Source of the DNA: Pontibacter vulgaris
Lineage (GTDB): Bacteria; Bacteroidota; Bacteroidia; Cytophagales; Hymenobacteraceae
Direction of reading: 5' to 3'
Assembly (NCBI RefSeq): GCF_022758145.1
Contig: NZ_JAJVDH010000005.1
Span: forward strand, 1-64,000
Length of the DNA stretch: 64,000 nucleotides
In this document: in pieces, positions 17,395 through 26,425 of the stretch
Position numbering within the stretch: position 1 is the stretch's first letter
Layout of the letters: each line of letters starts with the position of its first letter
Program-made: the position numbers and the translations under genes
Notes under the pieces: model-generated
The model's input: the letters and a program-made list of their open reading frames with translations, nothing else
What the model was told of the DNA's origin: nothing
Databases searched by the model: none

Positions 17395-18738
17395 TCAGCT
17401 ATTTTGAGCATCCCGCGACCTTAAATTAATTTTATTGGCCAGCTCTTTTGCATAGCTAATGCAGTTGTTAACCGACACCCCGGACTGCCAGTTTGCAGCT
17501 ATAAAAAGTCCTTCGGGCTCGAGTTGTTCTGCCATCAGGTGGGCATCTTCTATGTAAAGGTCGTATTGCGGTACCGAGTGCTGCCATACATGCGCATGCT
17601 GAAACACTGGCTTATCTGCCTTAATTTTATACTTCTCGCACAGTTCGCGATGCACTTCTGTTAGTACTTCATCCTGTTCTTTTTGGGCATGGGCCGCATA
17701 TTGCGCACCGCCCACAAAAGTGGTAAACATAACCTCGTGGGGGCGGCAGCGTCCGTCAAAAAGCGAGCTCGTCCAGATAGAGCCGGCAGTAAAAGGAGCT
17801 TCTACCTTCGGGTTCAGCGCTCCAAAACCATCGAGCGGGTGTGGCACGTCGCTGCGGTTATATACCATATGCACCACAGCCATAGGCGGGTAATTGATGT
17901 TTTGCAGCGCTGCTGCCATACCCGGGAAAGTATAATGCAATAGCTCTGCTGCCCGGTGGGCAGGTAAAGCCAATACCAGCATGTCGTATTCTTCGGTATC
18001 GTGGTCGCCGTTGGAGTGGCAACTTACAATATATTTGCCCTGGTTGCGGGTAATAATCTCTACCTGGTGCCCTGTATGCAGCGATACCAGTTTACCGGCA
18101 ATGGCATTGGGCAGCGTGTGCATACCGTCTTTAAAAGAAAAAGTATTTTGTAGTAGGTTGCTGTTCAGCTGTGCAAGCCCTTTTAGTACGGAGCCATACT
18201 TTGTTTCCAGTTCTTTTAGTTTTGGTAAGGCCTTTGCCACCAATAGCTGCTCAGGGTCACCGGCGTAGGCACCTGTTACCAAAGGGGCTACGGCATAATC
18301 TACCACTTCGCGGCCAAAGCGTCGCTCAAAAAACTGGCTTACGGTTTCGTAAGCAAATGTGGCAGGTGGTACCTCCCGTTCCTTAAGTATGCGTTTCTTA
18401 GTTTTCCGGGAGAAAAATTTATTTGATAGAAAGGAGAGGGGCGAAGTAGGTAGTTTGTGGTAGCTACCGTTGCGAAGTATAAAACGATCAGAGCATACCG
18501 AGGCAGCCGGCATCACTTCGTCTTCCAGTTTCAGCTCCTGAATCAGTTCTTCCAGTTCATCACTCATCTGCAAGGCATTAGGGCCGGCTTCCAGTAAATA
18601 GCCTTTTACCTGCAGCGTCCGGATATTGCCGCCTACGTGCTCACTTGCCTCGAAAAGATCATAGGGCACGCCCAGCTTTTGCAAGTAATGCGCTAATGCC
18701 AACCCCGAAATTCCTGCTCCTATTATCGCTACCTTCAT
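17395..18738 (-). CDS. hemG: Protoporphyrinogen oxidase
   Basis: This 447-residue flavoprotein has the N-terminal FAD-binding GAGISGLALAHYL and FEASEHVGGNIRT, the glycine-rich LQVKGYLLEAGPNALQ, and the C-terminal FIAANWQSGVSVNNCI of the oxygen-dependent PPO (HemY/PPOX) group. It oxidises protoporphyrinogen IX (or coproporphyrinogen III in some lineages) to the porphyrin in haem synthesis. No other haem genes are nearby. The symbol is used in the HemY-type sense. Confidence 0.92.
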   Translation of the reverse strand: MKVAIIGAGISGLALAHYLQKLGVPYDLFEASEHVGGNIRTLQVKGYLLEAGPNALQMSDELEELIQELKLEDEVMPAASVCSDRFILRNGSYHKLPTSPLSFLSNKFFSRKTKKRILKEREVPPATFAYETVSQFFERRFGREVVDYAVAPLVTGAYAGDPEQLLVAKALPKLKELETKYGSVLKGLAQLNSNLLQNTFSFKDGMHTLPNAIAGKLVSLHTGHQVEIITRNQGKYIVSCHSNGDHDTEEYDMLVLALPAHRAAELLHYTFPGMAAALQNINYPPMAVVHMVYNRSDVPHPLDGFGALNPKVEAPFTAGSIWTSSLFDGRCRPHEVMFTTFVGGAQYAAHAQKEQDEVLTEVHRELCEKYKIKADKPVFQHAHVWQHSVPQYDLYIEDAHLMAEQLEPEGLFIAANWQSGVSVNNCISYAKELANKINLRSRDAQNS

Positions 18739-18872
18739 CTTATCCTCCCTTGTTTACTGCGCCATGCTTATACTTTCAGCCTGCGTTTATGGCATTTTAG
18801 CAGCAGCTTTAGTGCCATAGTGTAGATACTCAAACGCATAAATGTTAATTTTAGCATCTGAAGCAAAGAGAT

Positions 18873-19403
18873 ATGACTGTGCAAAAGCAAAAATGCGTGT
18901 TCCTGGACCGCGATGGTGTACTAAACTATGAGCGTGGCGATTATACTTATAAGTTGGATGAGTTTGAGGTTTTGCCCGGCGTGCCCGAGGCGCTGGCTTT
19001 GCTAAAGGAAAATGGCTATTTGCTGATTGTGGTAACAAACCAGGGCGGCGTAGCGAAAGGTATTTACACGAAACAGGATGTGCTGGCCTGCCATCAGAAA
19101 CTGCAGGATAGCTGCGGTGGCATTATTGATGCTTTATACTATGCCCCTTCTCACCCCAATTATTCAGAATCGTTATCGCGCAAGCCGGATAGCCTGATGC
19201 TGGAACGTGCCATTGCCAAGTATAACATTGAGACAACAGCCTCTTGGCTGGTTGGCGATACACAGCGTGACCTGGATGCCGCTACCAAAGCCGGTGTAAA
19301 GTCAATTTTTGTTGGCAAACCTTTACAGGATAAGAATTATACTTTTAAAGCAAAAGATCTCTGGGAGGCAGCGCAATTTATACTTGAAAGGGAAGGAAAG
19401 TAA
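18873..19403 (+). CDS. HAD-IIIA phosphatase, GmhB-like
   Basis: The 176-residue protein has HAD motifs I (FLDRDGVLN, nucleophile and acid Asp at about 11 and 13), II (VVTNQGG), III (a Lys in SRKPD) and IV (VGDTQRDLDAA). This matches D-glycero-manno-heptose-1,7-bisphosphate 7-phosphatase and the histidinol phosphatase group. In GmhB a CxH...CxC zinc loop sits before the RKP lysine; here that stretch reads YAPSHPNYSESLSRKP, so the cysteines are missing. The substrate may therefore differ from heptose bisphosphate. It stands alone. Confidence 0.8.
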   Translation: MTVQKQKCVFLDRDGVLNYERGDYTYKLDEFEVLPGVPEALALLKENGYLLIVVTNQGGVAKGIYTKQDVLACHQKLQDSCGGIIDALYYAPSHPNYSESLSRKPDSLMLERAIAKYNIETTASWLVGDTQRDLDAATKAGVKSIFVGKPLQDKNYTFKAKDLWEAAQFILEREGK

Positions 19404-19578
19404 TTGCTGTAGTCGGGGGGTAGTATCTTCAGCAGGTATTTTAGATTTAATATCAGCTGCGTTTATGGGAAGTATATGTGTAGCTATTTGTTAATTTGGC
19501 AAAATGATTTTTTACACTTATATTTTTAACTCCCTTAATTCTTAGCGTTTTAAGCAAACTTAAAATACCTATCTGCTC

Positions 19579-21303
19579 GTGATAAAAAAAAGGATTCTGG
19601 TTTTGTTGCTCTTGTTCCTGTGTGCAGCTGAGCAACTCTTTGCCCAACTGCATGAAGGTAGTGTGAACCTGGAAAAGTATGTGTCTTATGGGCCAATACT
19701 CGAGCCTTACCGCAGCTTTGAGGAAGGGTTAACGTTTGACCCAAAAAAGTCCTCGCGTGTGGCATTGCTGAAATGGGTGGAAGCTACCAACCCCGACAAT
19801 GGTAACTCTTTGGCCAATCAGCAGGTCTTTACAGGAGAAGCCATAGTGCCGGAGGGTTGGGCAAATGATAAAATCTTTCTGTACATTGATGCACCCAAAG
19901 TCCCTTTTGCCCTGGAAGTTAATGGAATAAAGCTCCAGGTTTCCAAGATCGGTGTCAACACCAGCATTAACTTATCTCCCATAATAAAAGAAGGAGCTAA
20001 GAGTGTAACCCTGAAGCTCATAGCCAAGGGACAACGCCAAGCCATTACAGACTTAGCCCAAGACTTTTTACTCGTAGCCCGGCCTGCGCTTGCGCTAAGC
20101 AGCGCCTACATAACCTCTCATCTGGTTTACAAAGGACATTACCGTGGGCTTACCTGGACTGCTGGTTTTAGAGTGCAAAACCTATCAGATACACCGCTGC
20201 GATGGGAGTATATCAGGCATGAAACCTACGTGAGTTCAGATGTTCCTCCTGTCAGAGTACGTGCTGATAGCCTCACACCAGGTCATGAACCAATTCAACC
20301 CGGAGCGAAAAGCAGGTGGGGAGTGCATCACAACAAAGAGATGTATACCCATTTCTGGACTGCAGAGACGCCTAACCTGCTGCAGGTAGGCCATTTGCAG
20401 ACCTCTGCTCGCTACCGGATTCAGGAAGTGGTTAGTCATAAGATAGGTGTACGCGTCGTAGAAGAAAAGCAAGGCAAACTGCTTGTGAATGGGGTGCCTG
20501 TAAAACTTAATCCTGTCGCCTTTCAGCATTCTTCGCTTAGTGAAAAGCCAGCATCCAGGGAAGAACTGGAAGCTTTTATTATAAGACTCAAGCAGCATAA
20601 CGTCAACACGCTCGTTGTAACAGGCTTACCAGTAAACGAAGACCTGTACGAACTGGCCGATACGTACGGACTTTATGTGATTCAAAAGGTAGAGCCAAGT
20701 GCGGCCAGTGCCGCTGATCCGCAGCTGTGGCTGTTGCAGCAGACGTCAATGGTGTACCGGATACGCAACCATCCCTCGCTGCTTGCCTGGCAGCTAGGCA
20801 ATAGTACCAGGAAAACCGAGAAAGAAATGCTGCAGGCCTTTGCAGATAGTCTTGGCAACGCGTCAAGCTACAGACCCCATGACCTCGATCCGTATAGGCC
20901 TGTACTGTTCTCTTCGCCTCTTGGTATGCCGAAGCCTGTGGCGGGGTTTGATAATTTATCAGATGAAGCCAAAAAGCAGTTAAAGCAACAATACCAGCCC
21001 CTGCATATCTTTCTACAGGATACTACTGCCGGCAAGATTGTCATCCGAAACTTACAGGGCTTTGCTCCTTTAACCAACCTTGGATTGGATTGGGAGATAA
21101 GTGATAGTACAACAATTTTAAAACAAGGCTCGATCCAGGATATTCAGCTCACTCCTCAAAGAGCGCAGACTATACAGCTTCCTCTAAATGGGAAGGAATA
21201 TTTGAAGTCTGGCAAGTGTCTGCGCATCAGTGTTCGCCTCGGGAAGGAATCTGCCTGGGCTAGCCAAGGACATGAGGTGGCGTGGAAGACTTTCTGTCTC
21301 TAA
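19579..21303 (+). CDS. Degenerate glycoside hydrolase family 2-like secreted protein
   Basis: The 574-residue protein has a signal peptide (cleavage after about AEQLFAQ) and follows the beta-galactosidase layout in shortened form: a jelly-roll (about 60-170), an Ig-like domain (about 175-290), then a TIM-barrel portion beginning KLLVNGVPVKLNPV. The LacZ landmarks are recognisable but altered: ADTYGLYVIQ, YRIRNHPSLLAWQLGNST, DPYRPVLFSS. The catalytic acid/base motif GNES reads GNST, so the Glu is gone, and the barrel is truncated before the nucleophile region. It is probably a binding or structural protein rather than a hydrolase. The start is GTG. Confidence 0.72.
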   Translation: MIKKRILVLLLLFLCAAEQLFAQLHEGSVNLEKYVSYGPILEPYRSFEEGLTFDPKKSSRVALLKWVEATNPDNGNSLANQQVFTGEAIVPEGWANDKIFLYIDAPKVPFALEVNGIKLQVSKIGVNTSINLSPIIKEGAKSVTLKLIAKGQRQAITDLAQDFLLVARPALALSSAYITSHLVYKGHYRGLTWTAGFRVQNLSDTPLRWEYIRHETYVSSDVPPVRVRADSLTPGHEPIQPGAKSRWGVHHNKEMYTHFWTAETPNLLQVGHLQTSARYRIQEVVSHKIGVRVVEEKQGKLLVNGVPVKLNPVAFQHSSLSEKPASREELEAFIIRLKQHNVNTLVVTGLPVNEDLYELADTYGLYVIQKVEPSAASAADPQLWLLQQTSMVYRIRNHPSLLAWQLGNSTRKTEKEMLQAFADSLGNASSYRPHDLDPYRPVLFSSPLGMPKPVAGFDNLSDEAKKQLKQQYQPLHIFLQDTTAGKIVIRNLQGFAPLTNLGLDWEISDSTTILKQGSIQDIQLTPQRAQTIQLPLNGKEYLKSGKCLRISVRLGKESAWASQGHEVAWKTFCL

Positions 21304-21337
21304 TCGAAAAAAACACCCCAACATACAAAACATCAAT

Positions 21338-21766
21338 ATGCAAAAGACCACTACCTTTTTAATGTTTGTAGGCGACCAGTTTGGGAAAGCCGAGGAAGCT
21401 GTAAGGTTTTATACTTCGCTTTTTAAAAACTCCGAAATAAAACATATTGAATATTTTAAAGCGGGTGAGCCTGGTGGGCAGGAAGGCACTGTGAAGCATG
21501 CGCAGTTTATACTTGCAGGCCAGGAGTATATGGCTTCTGAAAACCCGATGAGCCACCAGTTTACTTTTACGCCTGCCATTTCTATTTATGTTACCTGCGA
21601 AACAGAAGAGGAAATAGAGACTTTATTCCAGAAGCTTTCAGAAGGAGGGAATATAATGATGCCACTTGGCGACTATGGTTTCAGTAAGAAATTTGGCTGG
21701 CTTTCGGATAAGTATGGGATTTCGTGGCAGCTTAACCTGAACGCATTAAACTTTGGCGCAAGCTAA
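21338..21766 (+). CDS. PhnB-like VOC family protein
   Basis: From ATG 21338 the product is 142 residues with the glyoxalase/VOC fold of the PhnB-like group (the misnamed 3-demethylubiquinone methyltransferase family): FLMFVGDQFGKAEEAVRFYTSLF at the start, repeated beta-alpha-beta-beta-beta units, and WLSDKYGISWQL at the end. Upstream in-frame codons overlap the preceding gene and are not family-like. The function of this group is unknown. Confidence 0.83.
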   Translation: MQKTTTFLMFVGDQFGKAEEAVRFYTSLFKNSEIKHIEYFKAGEPGGQEGTVKHAQFILAGQEYMASENPMSHQFTFTPAISIYVTCETEEEIETLFQKLSEGGNIMMPLGDYGFSKKFGWLSDKYGISWQLNLNALNFGAS

Positions 21767-21791
21767 TGCTTAAACCTAAACCCTTGAAAAC

Positions 21792-21820
21792 AAAAAAACC
21801 GGCAGAACGCCGGTTTTTTT
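21792..21820. terminator. Bidirectional terminator
   Basis: A 12-bp stem with seven A on one side and seven T on the other (21792-21803 with 21809-21820, loop AGAAC) separates two convergent genes. Confidence 0.9.
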
Positions 21821-21870
21821 TAATATCTGTCAGCTTTAACAAGCCGCGAAGGGCTCTGTTTGGCTGCTGC

Positions 21871-22026
21871 TTATCGTGCGATAGCTGTGGAGTTTGTGTT
21901 TGATACCGGTACACTAGGCTTGGCAGCTGGTTCGTGCTTGGCATAGTTGTAAGCCGGGCAATACGTCTTGCAAGAGGACACGCCTAATGCTAAGCACAAA
22001 GTACCGAATACTAACAATTTCTTCAT
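21871..22026 (-). CDS. Small lipoprotein
   Basis: The 51-residue product starts MKKLLVFGTLCLALGVSSC, a textbook lipoprotein signal with the modified Cys at about residue 19. The mature part is only about 32 residues, with two more Cys in the first few positions (KTYCPAYN) and a Pro/Ser/Thr-rich tail. Similar tiny lipoproteins recur in Bacteroidota without known function. A consensus -7 box lies 31 bases upstream of the ATG, which supports expression. Confidence 0.7.
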   Translation of the reverse strand: MKKLLVFGTLCLALGVSSCKTYCPAYNYAKHEPAAKPSVPVSNTNSTAIAR

Positions 22027-22056
22027 GATGCTGTAATGTTTATAGGGAATAGGTTT

Positions 22057-22064
22057 CAAAATTA
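22057..22064 (-). promoter_or_regulatory. -7 promoter element of the small lipoprotein
   Basis: The leftward strand reads TAATTTTG, an exact TAnnTTTG match, placed about 30 bases before the ATG at 22026. Confidence 0.55.
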
Positions 22065-22119
22065 CCTTTTTTAAGATAAAAGCAAAATAACCTGACTTAA
22101 AAAATTACAATAAACCGCT

Positions 22120-23514
22120 TTATACTTCGTAGCCCAGAATCTTCAGCATGGCTTCGCTGCTTTGCTCGGGCGCAAATTGCCATGTTTTCAGGTTTCCTTC
22201 TTCATCCTTATCTACCAGAATATGCTTTGGCGAAGGGATGAGGCAATGCTTAATGCCGCCGTAACCGCTTAGCTGCTCCTGGTACGCCCCCGTATGGAAG
22301 AAACCGATGTAAAGCGGCTCCTGCTTTGGTATCTTTGGCAAGAACACCTGGAACGAATGCATTTCCGAGTTATAGTAATCCTGGCTGTCGCAGGTCATGC
22401 CGCCCAGCTGGATCTTACGGTATTCCTTATCCCAATGGTTTACAGCAAGCAACGGCCAGCGTTGGTTAAGCGCCCACGCATCAGGCAGGTTAGTAATAAA
22501 AGATCCATCGATCATGTACCACAACTCTTTGTCGTTCTGGAGTTTCTCATCCAGTATAGAGTAAATGTTGGCAGCGCTCTCGCCTACCGTAAATATTCCG
22601 AATTCAGTGAAAATATTTGGCTCCGGCACACCTTCTTCAGCGCAGATACGCTTAATGGTTCGCAGGATTTCTTCGGTCATGTAGCGGTAATCATACTCCA
22701 GCTGAATAGAAGTCTTGATCGGGAAGCCACCACCAATATCAATGGTATCCAGCTCCGGGCAAACCTTTTTCAGCTCGCAGTATTTGTGTACAAAACGGCT
22801 AAGCTCCGACCAATAGTATGATGTATCTTTAATTCCTGTGTTTATAAAGTAATGCAGCATCTTCAGCTCAAACCTATCGTCTGGTTTAATCTGCTGCTCA
22901 TACAAATCAATTACATCGTTGTAGCGTACACCCAGGCGCGAAGTATAAAACTCAAATTTAGGCTCCTCGTCAGAGGCCAGGCGCATGCCAACTTTGGTTT
23001 TAACCTTTACGTGTTCTTTGTAATATTCAATCTCGCCCAGGTGGTCAAGTATAGGCATACAATTTACAAAGCCTTCGTTCAGTAGCTCCGATATCCACTG
23101 GCGGTACAGCTCGCGCTTAAATCCGTTGCAGATAATGTAAATGTTCTTGTCTATCTTGCCCTTATTGTAAAGCGACCTGATTATCTGCATATCGTAAGCA
23201 GAGGAGGTCTCGATATGGATGTCATTCTTTAGCGCCTCTTCCAGTACGAAAGAGAAATGCGAAGCCTTGGTGCAGTAGCAGTAGGTATAACTGCCTTTGT
23301 AATCCAGCTTTTCAATGCCCTCTTTAAAAAGCTGTTTAGCCTTCTGTATCTGCGAACTTATCTTGGGTAAGTATGTTAATTTTAGAGGAGTACCATATTC
23401 CTTTATGATTTCCATCAGAGGAATACCGTTAAATTGCAACTCGTTGTTTTCTACAGTAAACTCATCCGTAGGAAAATCGAACGTTTGGTGTATTAAATCG
23501 GTGTATTTATCCAT
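22120..23514 (-). CDS. speA: Arginine decarboxylase (biosynthetic, short type)
   Basis: The 464-residue PLP enzyme converts arginine to agmatine. The PLP lysine is K83 in YCYCTKASHF, and the glycine loop IDIGGGFPI and the C-terminal dimer-interface Cys region (GGMTCDSQDYY) are present. At 464 residues it is the shorter Bacteroidota form rather than the 650-residue E. coli form; homologues are annotated as SpeA. It is divergently transcribed from an arginase-family gene with 81 bases between the start codons, consistent with shared control of arginine and polyamine metabolism. Confidence 0.9.
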   Translation of the reverse strand: MDKYTDLIHQTFDFPTDEFTVENNELQFNGIPLMEIIKEYGTPLKLTYLPKISSQIQKAKQLFKEGIEKLDYKGSYTYCYCTKASHFSFVLEEALKNDIHIETSSAYDMQIIRSLYNKGKIDKNIYIICNGFKRELYRQWISELLNEGFVNCMPILDHLGEIEYYKEHVKVKTKVGMRLASDEEPKFEFYTSRLGVRYNDVIDLYEQQIKPDDRFELKMLHYFINTGIKDTSYYWSELSRFVHKYCELKKVCPELDTIDIGGGFPIKTSIQLEYDYRYMTEEILRTIKRICAEEGVPEPNIFTEFGIFTVGESAANIYSILDEKLQNDKELWYMIDGSFITNLPDAWALNQRWPLLAVNHWDKEYRKIQLGGMTCDSQDYYNSEMHSFQVFLPKIPKQEPLYIGFFHTGAYQEQLSGYGGIKHCLIPSPKHILVDKDEEGNLKTWQFAPEQSSEAMLKILGYEV

Positions 23515-23595
23515 TTAAAAAATGATATTGTCTTTAAGAAGATATGCAATATTGACTGTATTTTACAATCTTTGCAAAAACTTTGTTCAAATTAT

Positions 23596-24567
23596 ATGAA
23601 AAAAGTAAAGCTAATAGAAGTGAGGTCTGAACTGGGTGCCGGAACGCGCGGGGCAAGCATGGGAATCGACGCGCTTAAGGTAGCTTGCTGGGACAAAGGA
23701 TCTGATTATTTTAAGCGTTTTAATGCGGTATCGGTACCGGATCTGAACTATACTTTGTTCGATAAAGACCTGTTTACCAACGCACACCGCATCGATAGTA
23801 TCCTGACAGTACAGAAGAACATCAGTAACACCGTGCAGCAGACCATAGAAATGGGTATGTTTCCGCTGGTGCTCTCCGGCGACCATTCCAATGCCTCTGC
23901 TACCATAGCCGGTATAAAAGCTGCTTACCCTGATAAAACGCTGGGTGTGATCTGGATTGATGCACACGCCGACATACATTCGCCTTACACTTCGCCATCG
24001 GGCAATATGCACGGCATGCCGCTGGCCATTGCCCTGAACGAAGATAACCTGGAGCGCCAGATAAACGACCCGGAGCCGGAAACCATTTTTTTCTGGAACG
24101 CGCTTAAAAAACTGGGCACGGATGGGCCAAAGCTAAAGCACGAGCACCTGGTATACATTGTAGTGCGCGATACCGAAGAACCGGAAGACTACCTGATGGC
24201 AAAGCACGGTATCAAAAACTTTACCTATGCCGAAATGCTGGCAAAAGGCCCGCAGCAGATTGCCAAAGAAACATTGGCGCGGCTTCAGGACTGCGACCTT
24301 ATTTATGTATCGTTTGATGTGGACAGCCTTGACCCGAAATTCTCGAAAGGAACCGGCACGCCTGTAGAAGTTGGCATGACGGTGGAAGAGGCCAAAGCCC
24401 TTTGTGTATGCCTGGTACGCGACCCGCGCGTATGCTGCTACGAGATGGTAGAGATAAACCCCACATTAGACACTGAAAATACCATGGCCGAAAATGCCTT
24501 CGATATACTGGAGGAAACAACCGAGGCCATCTTAAAACGTGAATTTAAAAGTACAGCTATACATTAA
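23596..24567 (+). CDS. rocF: Arginase/agmatinase family ureohydrolase
   Basis: From ATG 23596 the enzyme has 323 residues. It keeps the manganese ligands of ureohydrolases: GDHSNA, WIDAHADIHSP and SFDVDSLDP. The FSKGTGTPV segment after DSLDP is closer to arginase than to agmatinase. It would hydrolyse arginine to ornithine plus urea, or agmatine to putrescine given the neighbouring speA; the sequence alone does not settle this. An upstream in-frame start at 23572 adds eight residues not seen in the family. The argS start codon follows immediately after its stop. Confidence 0.85.
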   Translation: MKKVKLIEVRSELGAGTRGASMGIDALKVACWDKGSDYFKRFNAVSVPDLNYTLFDKDLFTNAHRIDSILTVQKNISNTVQQTIEMGMFPLVLSGDHSNASATIAGIKAAYPDKTLGVIWIDAHADIHSPYTSPSGNMHGMPLAIALNEDNLERQINDPEPETIFFWNALKKLGTDGPKLKHEHLVYIVVRDTEEPEDYLMAKHGIKNFTYAEMLAKGPQQIAKETLARLQDCDLIYVSFDVDSLDPKFSKGTGTPVEVGMTVEEAKALCVCLVRDPRVCCYEMVEINPTLDTENTMAENAFDILEETTEAILKREFKSTAIH

Positions 24568-26358
24568 ATGCAACTTCAATACGCCATTAGCCAGAGCATA
24601 AGCCAGGCACTTTCTTCTGTTTTCGATCTTACTGTTGATGCCACGCAGCTAGCGTTGCAGCCTACCCGCAAAGAGTTTGCCGGCAGTTATACTTTCGTTA
24701 CTTTTCCTTATACCAAAAGTATAGGTAAAGGCCCCGACCAGATAGGCGAAGCCCTGGGCCAATACCTGAAGGAAAATTCATCCATTATTAAAGATTACAA
24801 TGTAGTGAAAGGCTTCCTGAACCTGGAAGTAGAGGCTACTGAATGGCTGCGCCTTTTCCGCGAGCTCATGCAAGATGGAAACTATGGTCAGGCCAAAACA
24901 TCGGGCAAGAACGTGATGGTAGAGTATTCGTCACCAAACACGAACAAACCGCTGCATCTGGGCCACCTGCGCAATAACTTCCTGGGTTATTCTGTGTCGG
25001 AGATTATGAAGGCGAACGGCCACAACGTGCTGAAGGCAAACCTGGTGAACGACCGTGGTATACACATCTGCAAATCGATGCTGGCTTACCAGAAGTTTGG
25101 CAACGGCGAAACTCCTGAAGGCAGCGGCATTAAAGGCGACCACCTGGCAGGTAAATATTATGTGCTGTTCGATAAAGCCTACAAAGAGCAGATTGATGAG
25201 CTGGTAGCAGGCGGTATGGATAAAGAGGAAGCTAAAAAGAAAGCCCCTCTTATGCTGGAAGCGCAGGACATGCTGCTGAAGTGGGAGCAGGGTGACGAAG
25301 AAGTAGTTAGCCTCTGGAAGCAAATGAACAGCTGGGTTTATGCCGGCTTTGACCAGACATACCGCAACATCGGCGTTGATTTTGATAAATTCTATTACGA
25401 ATCGGGTACTTATACTTTGGGCAAAGGCCTGGTAGAAGAAGGTTTGCAAAAAGGCGTATTCTTTAAAAAGCCGGATGGCTCTGTTTGGGTAGACCTGACA
25501 GCCGAGGGCCTGGATGAGAAACTATTGCTTCGTGCCGACGGAACATCGGTATACATTACCCAGGATTTAGGAACTGCCGAACTAAAGTATAACGATTTCC
25601 CTTATGACCAATCGTTGTATGTGGTGGCCGATGAGCAGAACTACCATTTCCAGGTGCTGAAGGCAGTGCTTAAAAAACTAGGCAAGCCTTATGCAGAAGG
25701 TATTTACCATTTATCTTATGGTATGGTGGATTTGCCTTCAGGTAAAATGAAATCCAGAGAAGGTACTGTAGTTGATGCCGATGAACTGGTACAGGAAATG
25801 ATTGATACTGCCCGCCAGCAAACAGAGGAGTTAGGTAAGATAGAAGGCTTTACCCCGGACGAGGCGCAGCAACTCTACCATACGCTGGCTCTAGGTGCAC
25901 TTAAGTATTTCCTGCTGAAAGTAGACCCTAAAAAACGCATGCTGTTCAACCCGCAGGAGTCTATTGATTTCCGTGGTAATACGGGGCCTTTTGTGCAGTA
26001 CACGCACGCACGTATTTCGGCTATACTTCGCAAAGCTGCTGAAATGGGTATAACTGTAGGTGCTGCTACTTTTGATAATTTCGAGAAGCTGCATGAGGCC
26101 GAGCAGGATGTGATTACGCAATTGGTAAGCTACCCGGAGGTAGTAAAAGAAGCTGGCAAACTATATGCTCCGTCTGTTATAGCCAACTATGCTTACGAAC
26201 TGGCCAAAGCCTATAACCGTTTCTACCAGGAGATCTCGATCTTTAACGAAACAGATGAGCAGGCACGTAATTTCCGCATTGCCCTGTCGGCTATGGTTGC
26301 CCGCTTCGTTCGTGAAAGCATGAGCCTGCTGGGCATAGAAGTGCCGGAGAGAATGTAA
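24568..26358 (+). CDS. argS: Arginyl-tRNA synthetase
   Basis: The 596-residue class I synthetase has an N-terminal Add-1 domain, the HIGH motif as HLGHLRNN following SSPNTNKPL, a KMSK equivalent KMKSREGT near residue 395 and the C-terminal anticodon-binding helical domain. This is the usual length. It charges tRNA-Arg. Its ATG abuts the stop of the arginase-family gene with no spacer, so charging and breakdown of arginine appear to be co-expressed here. Confidence 0.97.
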   Translation: MQLQYAISQSISQALSSVFDLTVDATQLALQPTRKEFAGSYTFVTFPYTKSIGKGPDQIGEALGQYLKENSSIIKDYNVVKGFLNLEVEATEWLRLFRELMQDGNYGQAKTSGKNVMVEYSSPNTNKPLHLGHLRNNFLGYSVSEIMKANGHNVLKANLVNDRGIHICKSMLAYQKFGNGETPEGSGIKGDHLAGKYYVLFDKAYKEQIDELVAGGMDKEEAKKKAPLMLEAQDMLLKWEQGDEEVVSLWKQMNSWVYAGFDQTYRNIGVDFDKFYYESGTYTLGKGLVEEGLQKGVFFKKPDGSVWVDLTAEGLDEKLLLRADGTSVYITQDLGTAELKYNDFPYDQSLYVVADEQNYHFQVLKAVLKKLGKPYAEGIYHLSYGMVDLPSGKMKSREGTVVDADELVQEMIDTARQQTEELGKIEGFTPDEAQQLYHTLALGALKYFLLKVDPKKRMLFNPQESIDFRGNTGPFVQYTHARISAILRKAAEMGITVGAATFDNFEKLHEAEQDVITQLVSYPEVVKEAGKLYAPSVIANYAYELAKAYNRFYQEISIFNETDEQARNFRIALSAMVARFVRESMSLLGIEVPERM

Positions 26359-26425
26359 GCTGACTAAACAAAAACTGGGGAAGCTGGTTATGCTTCTGAA
26401 ATTTATACTTTAACGATCCAACGAA

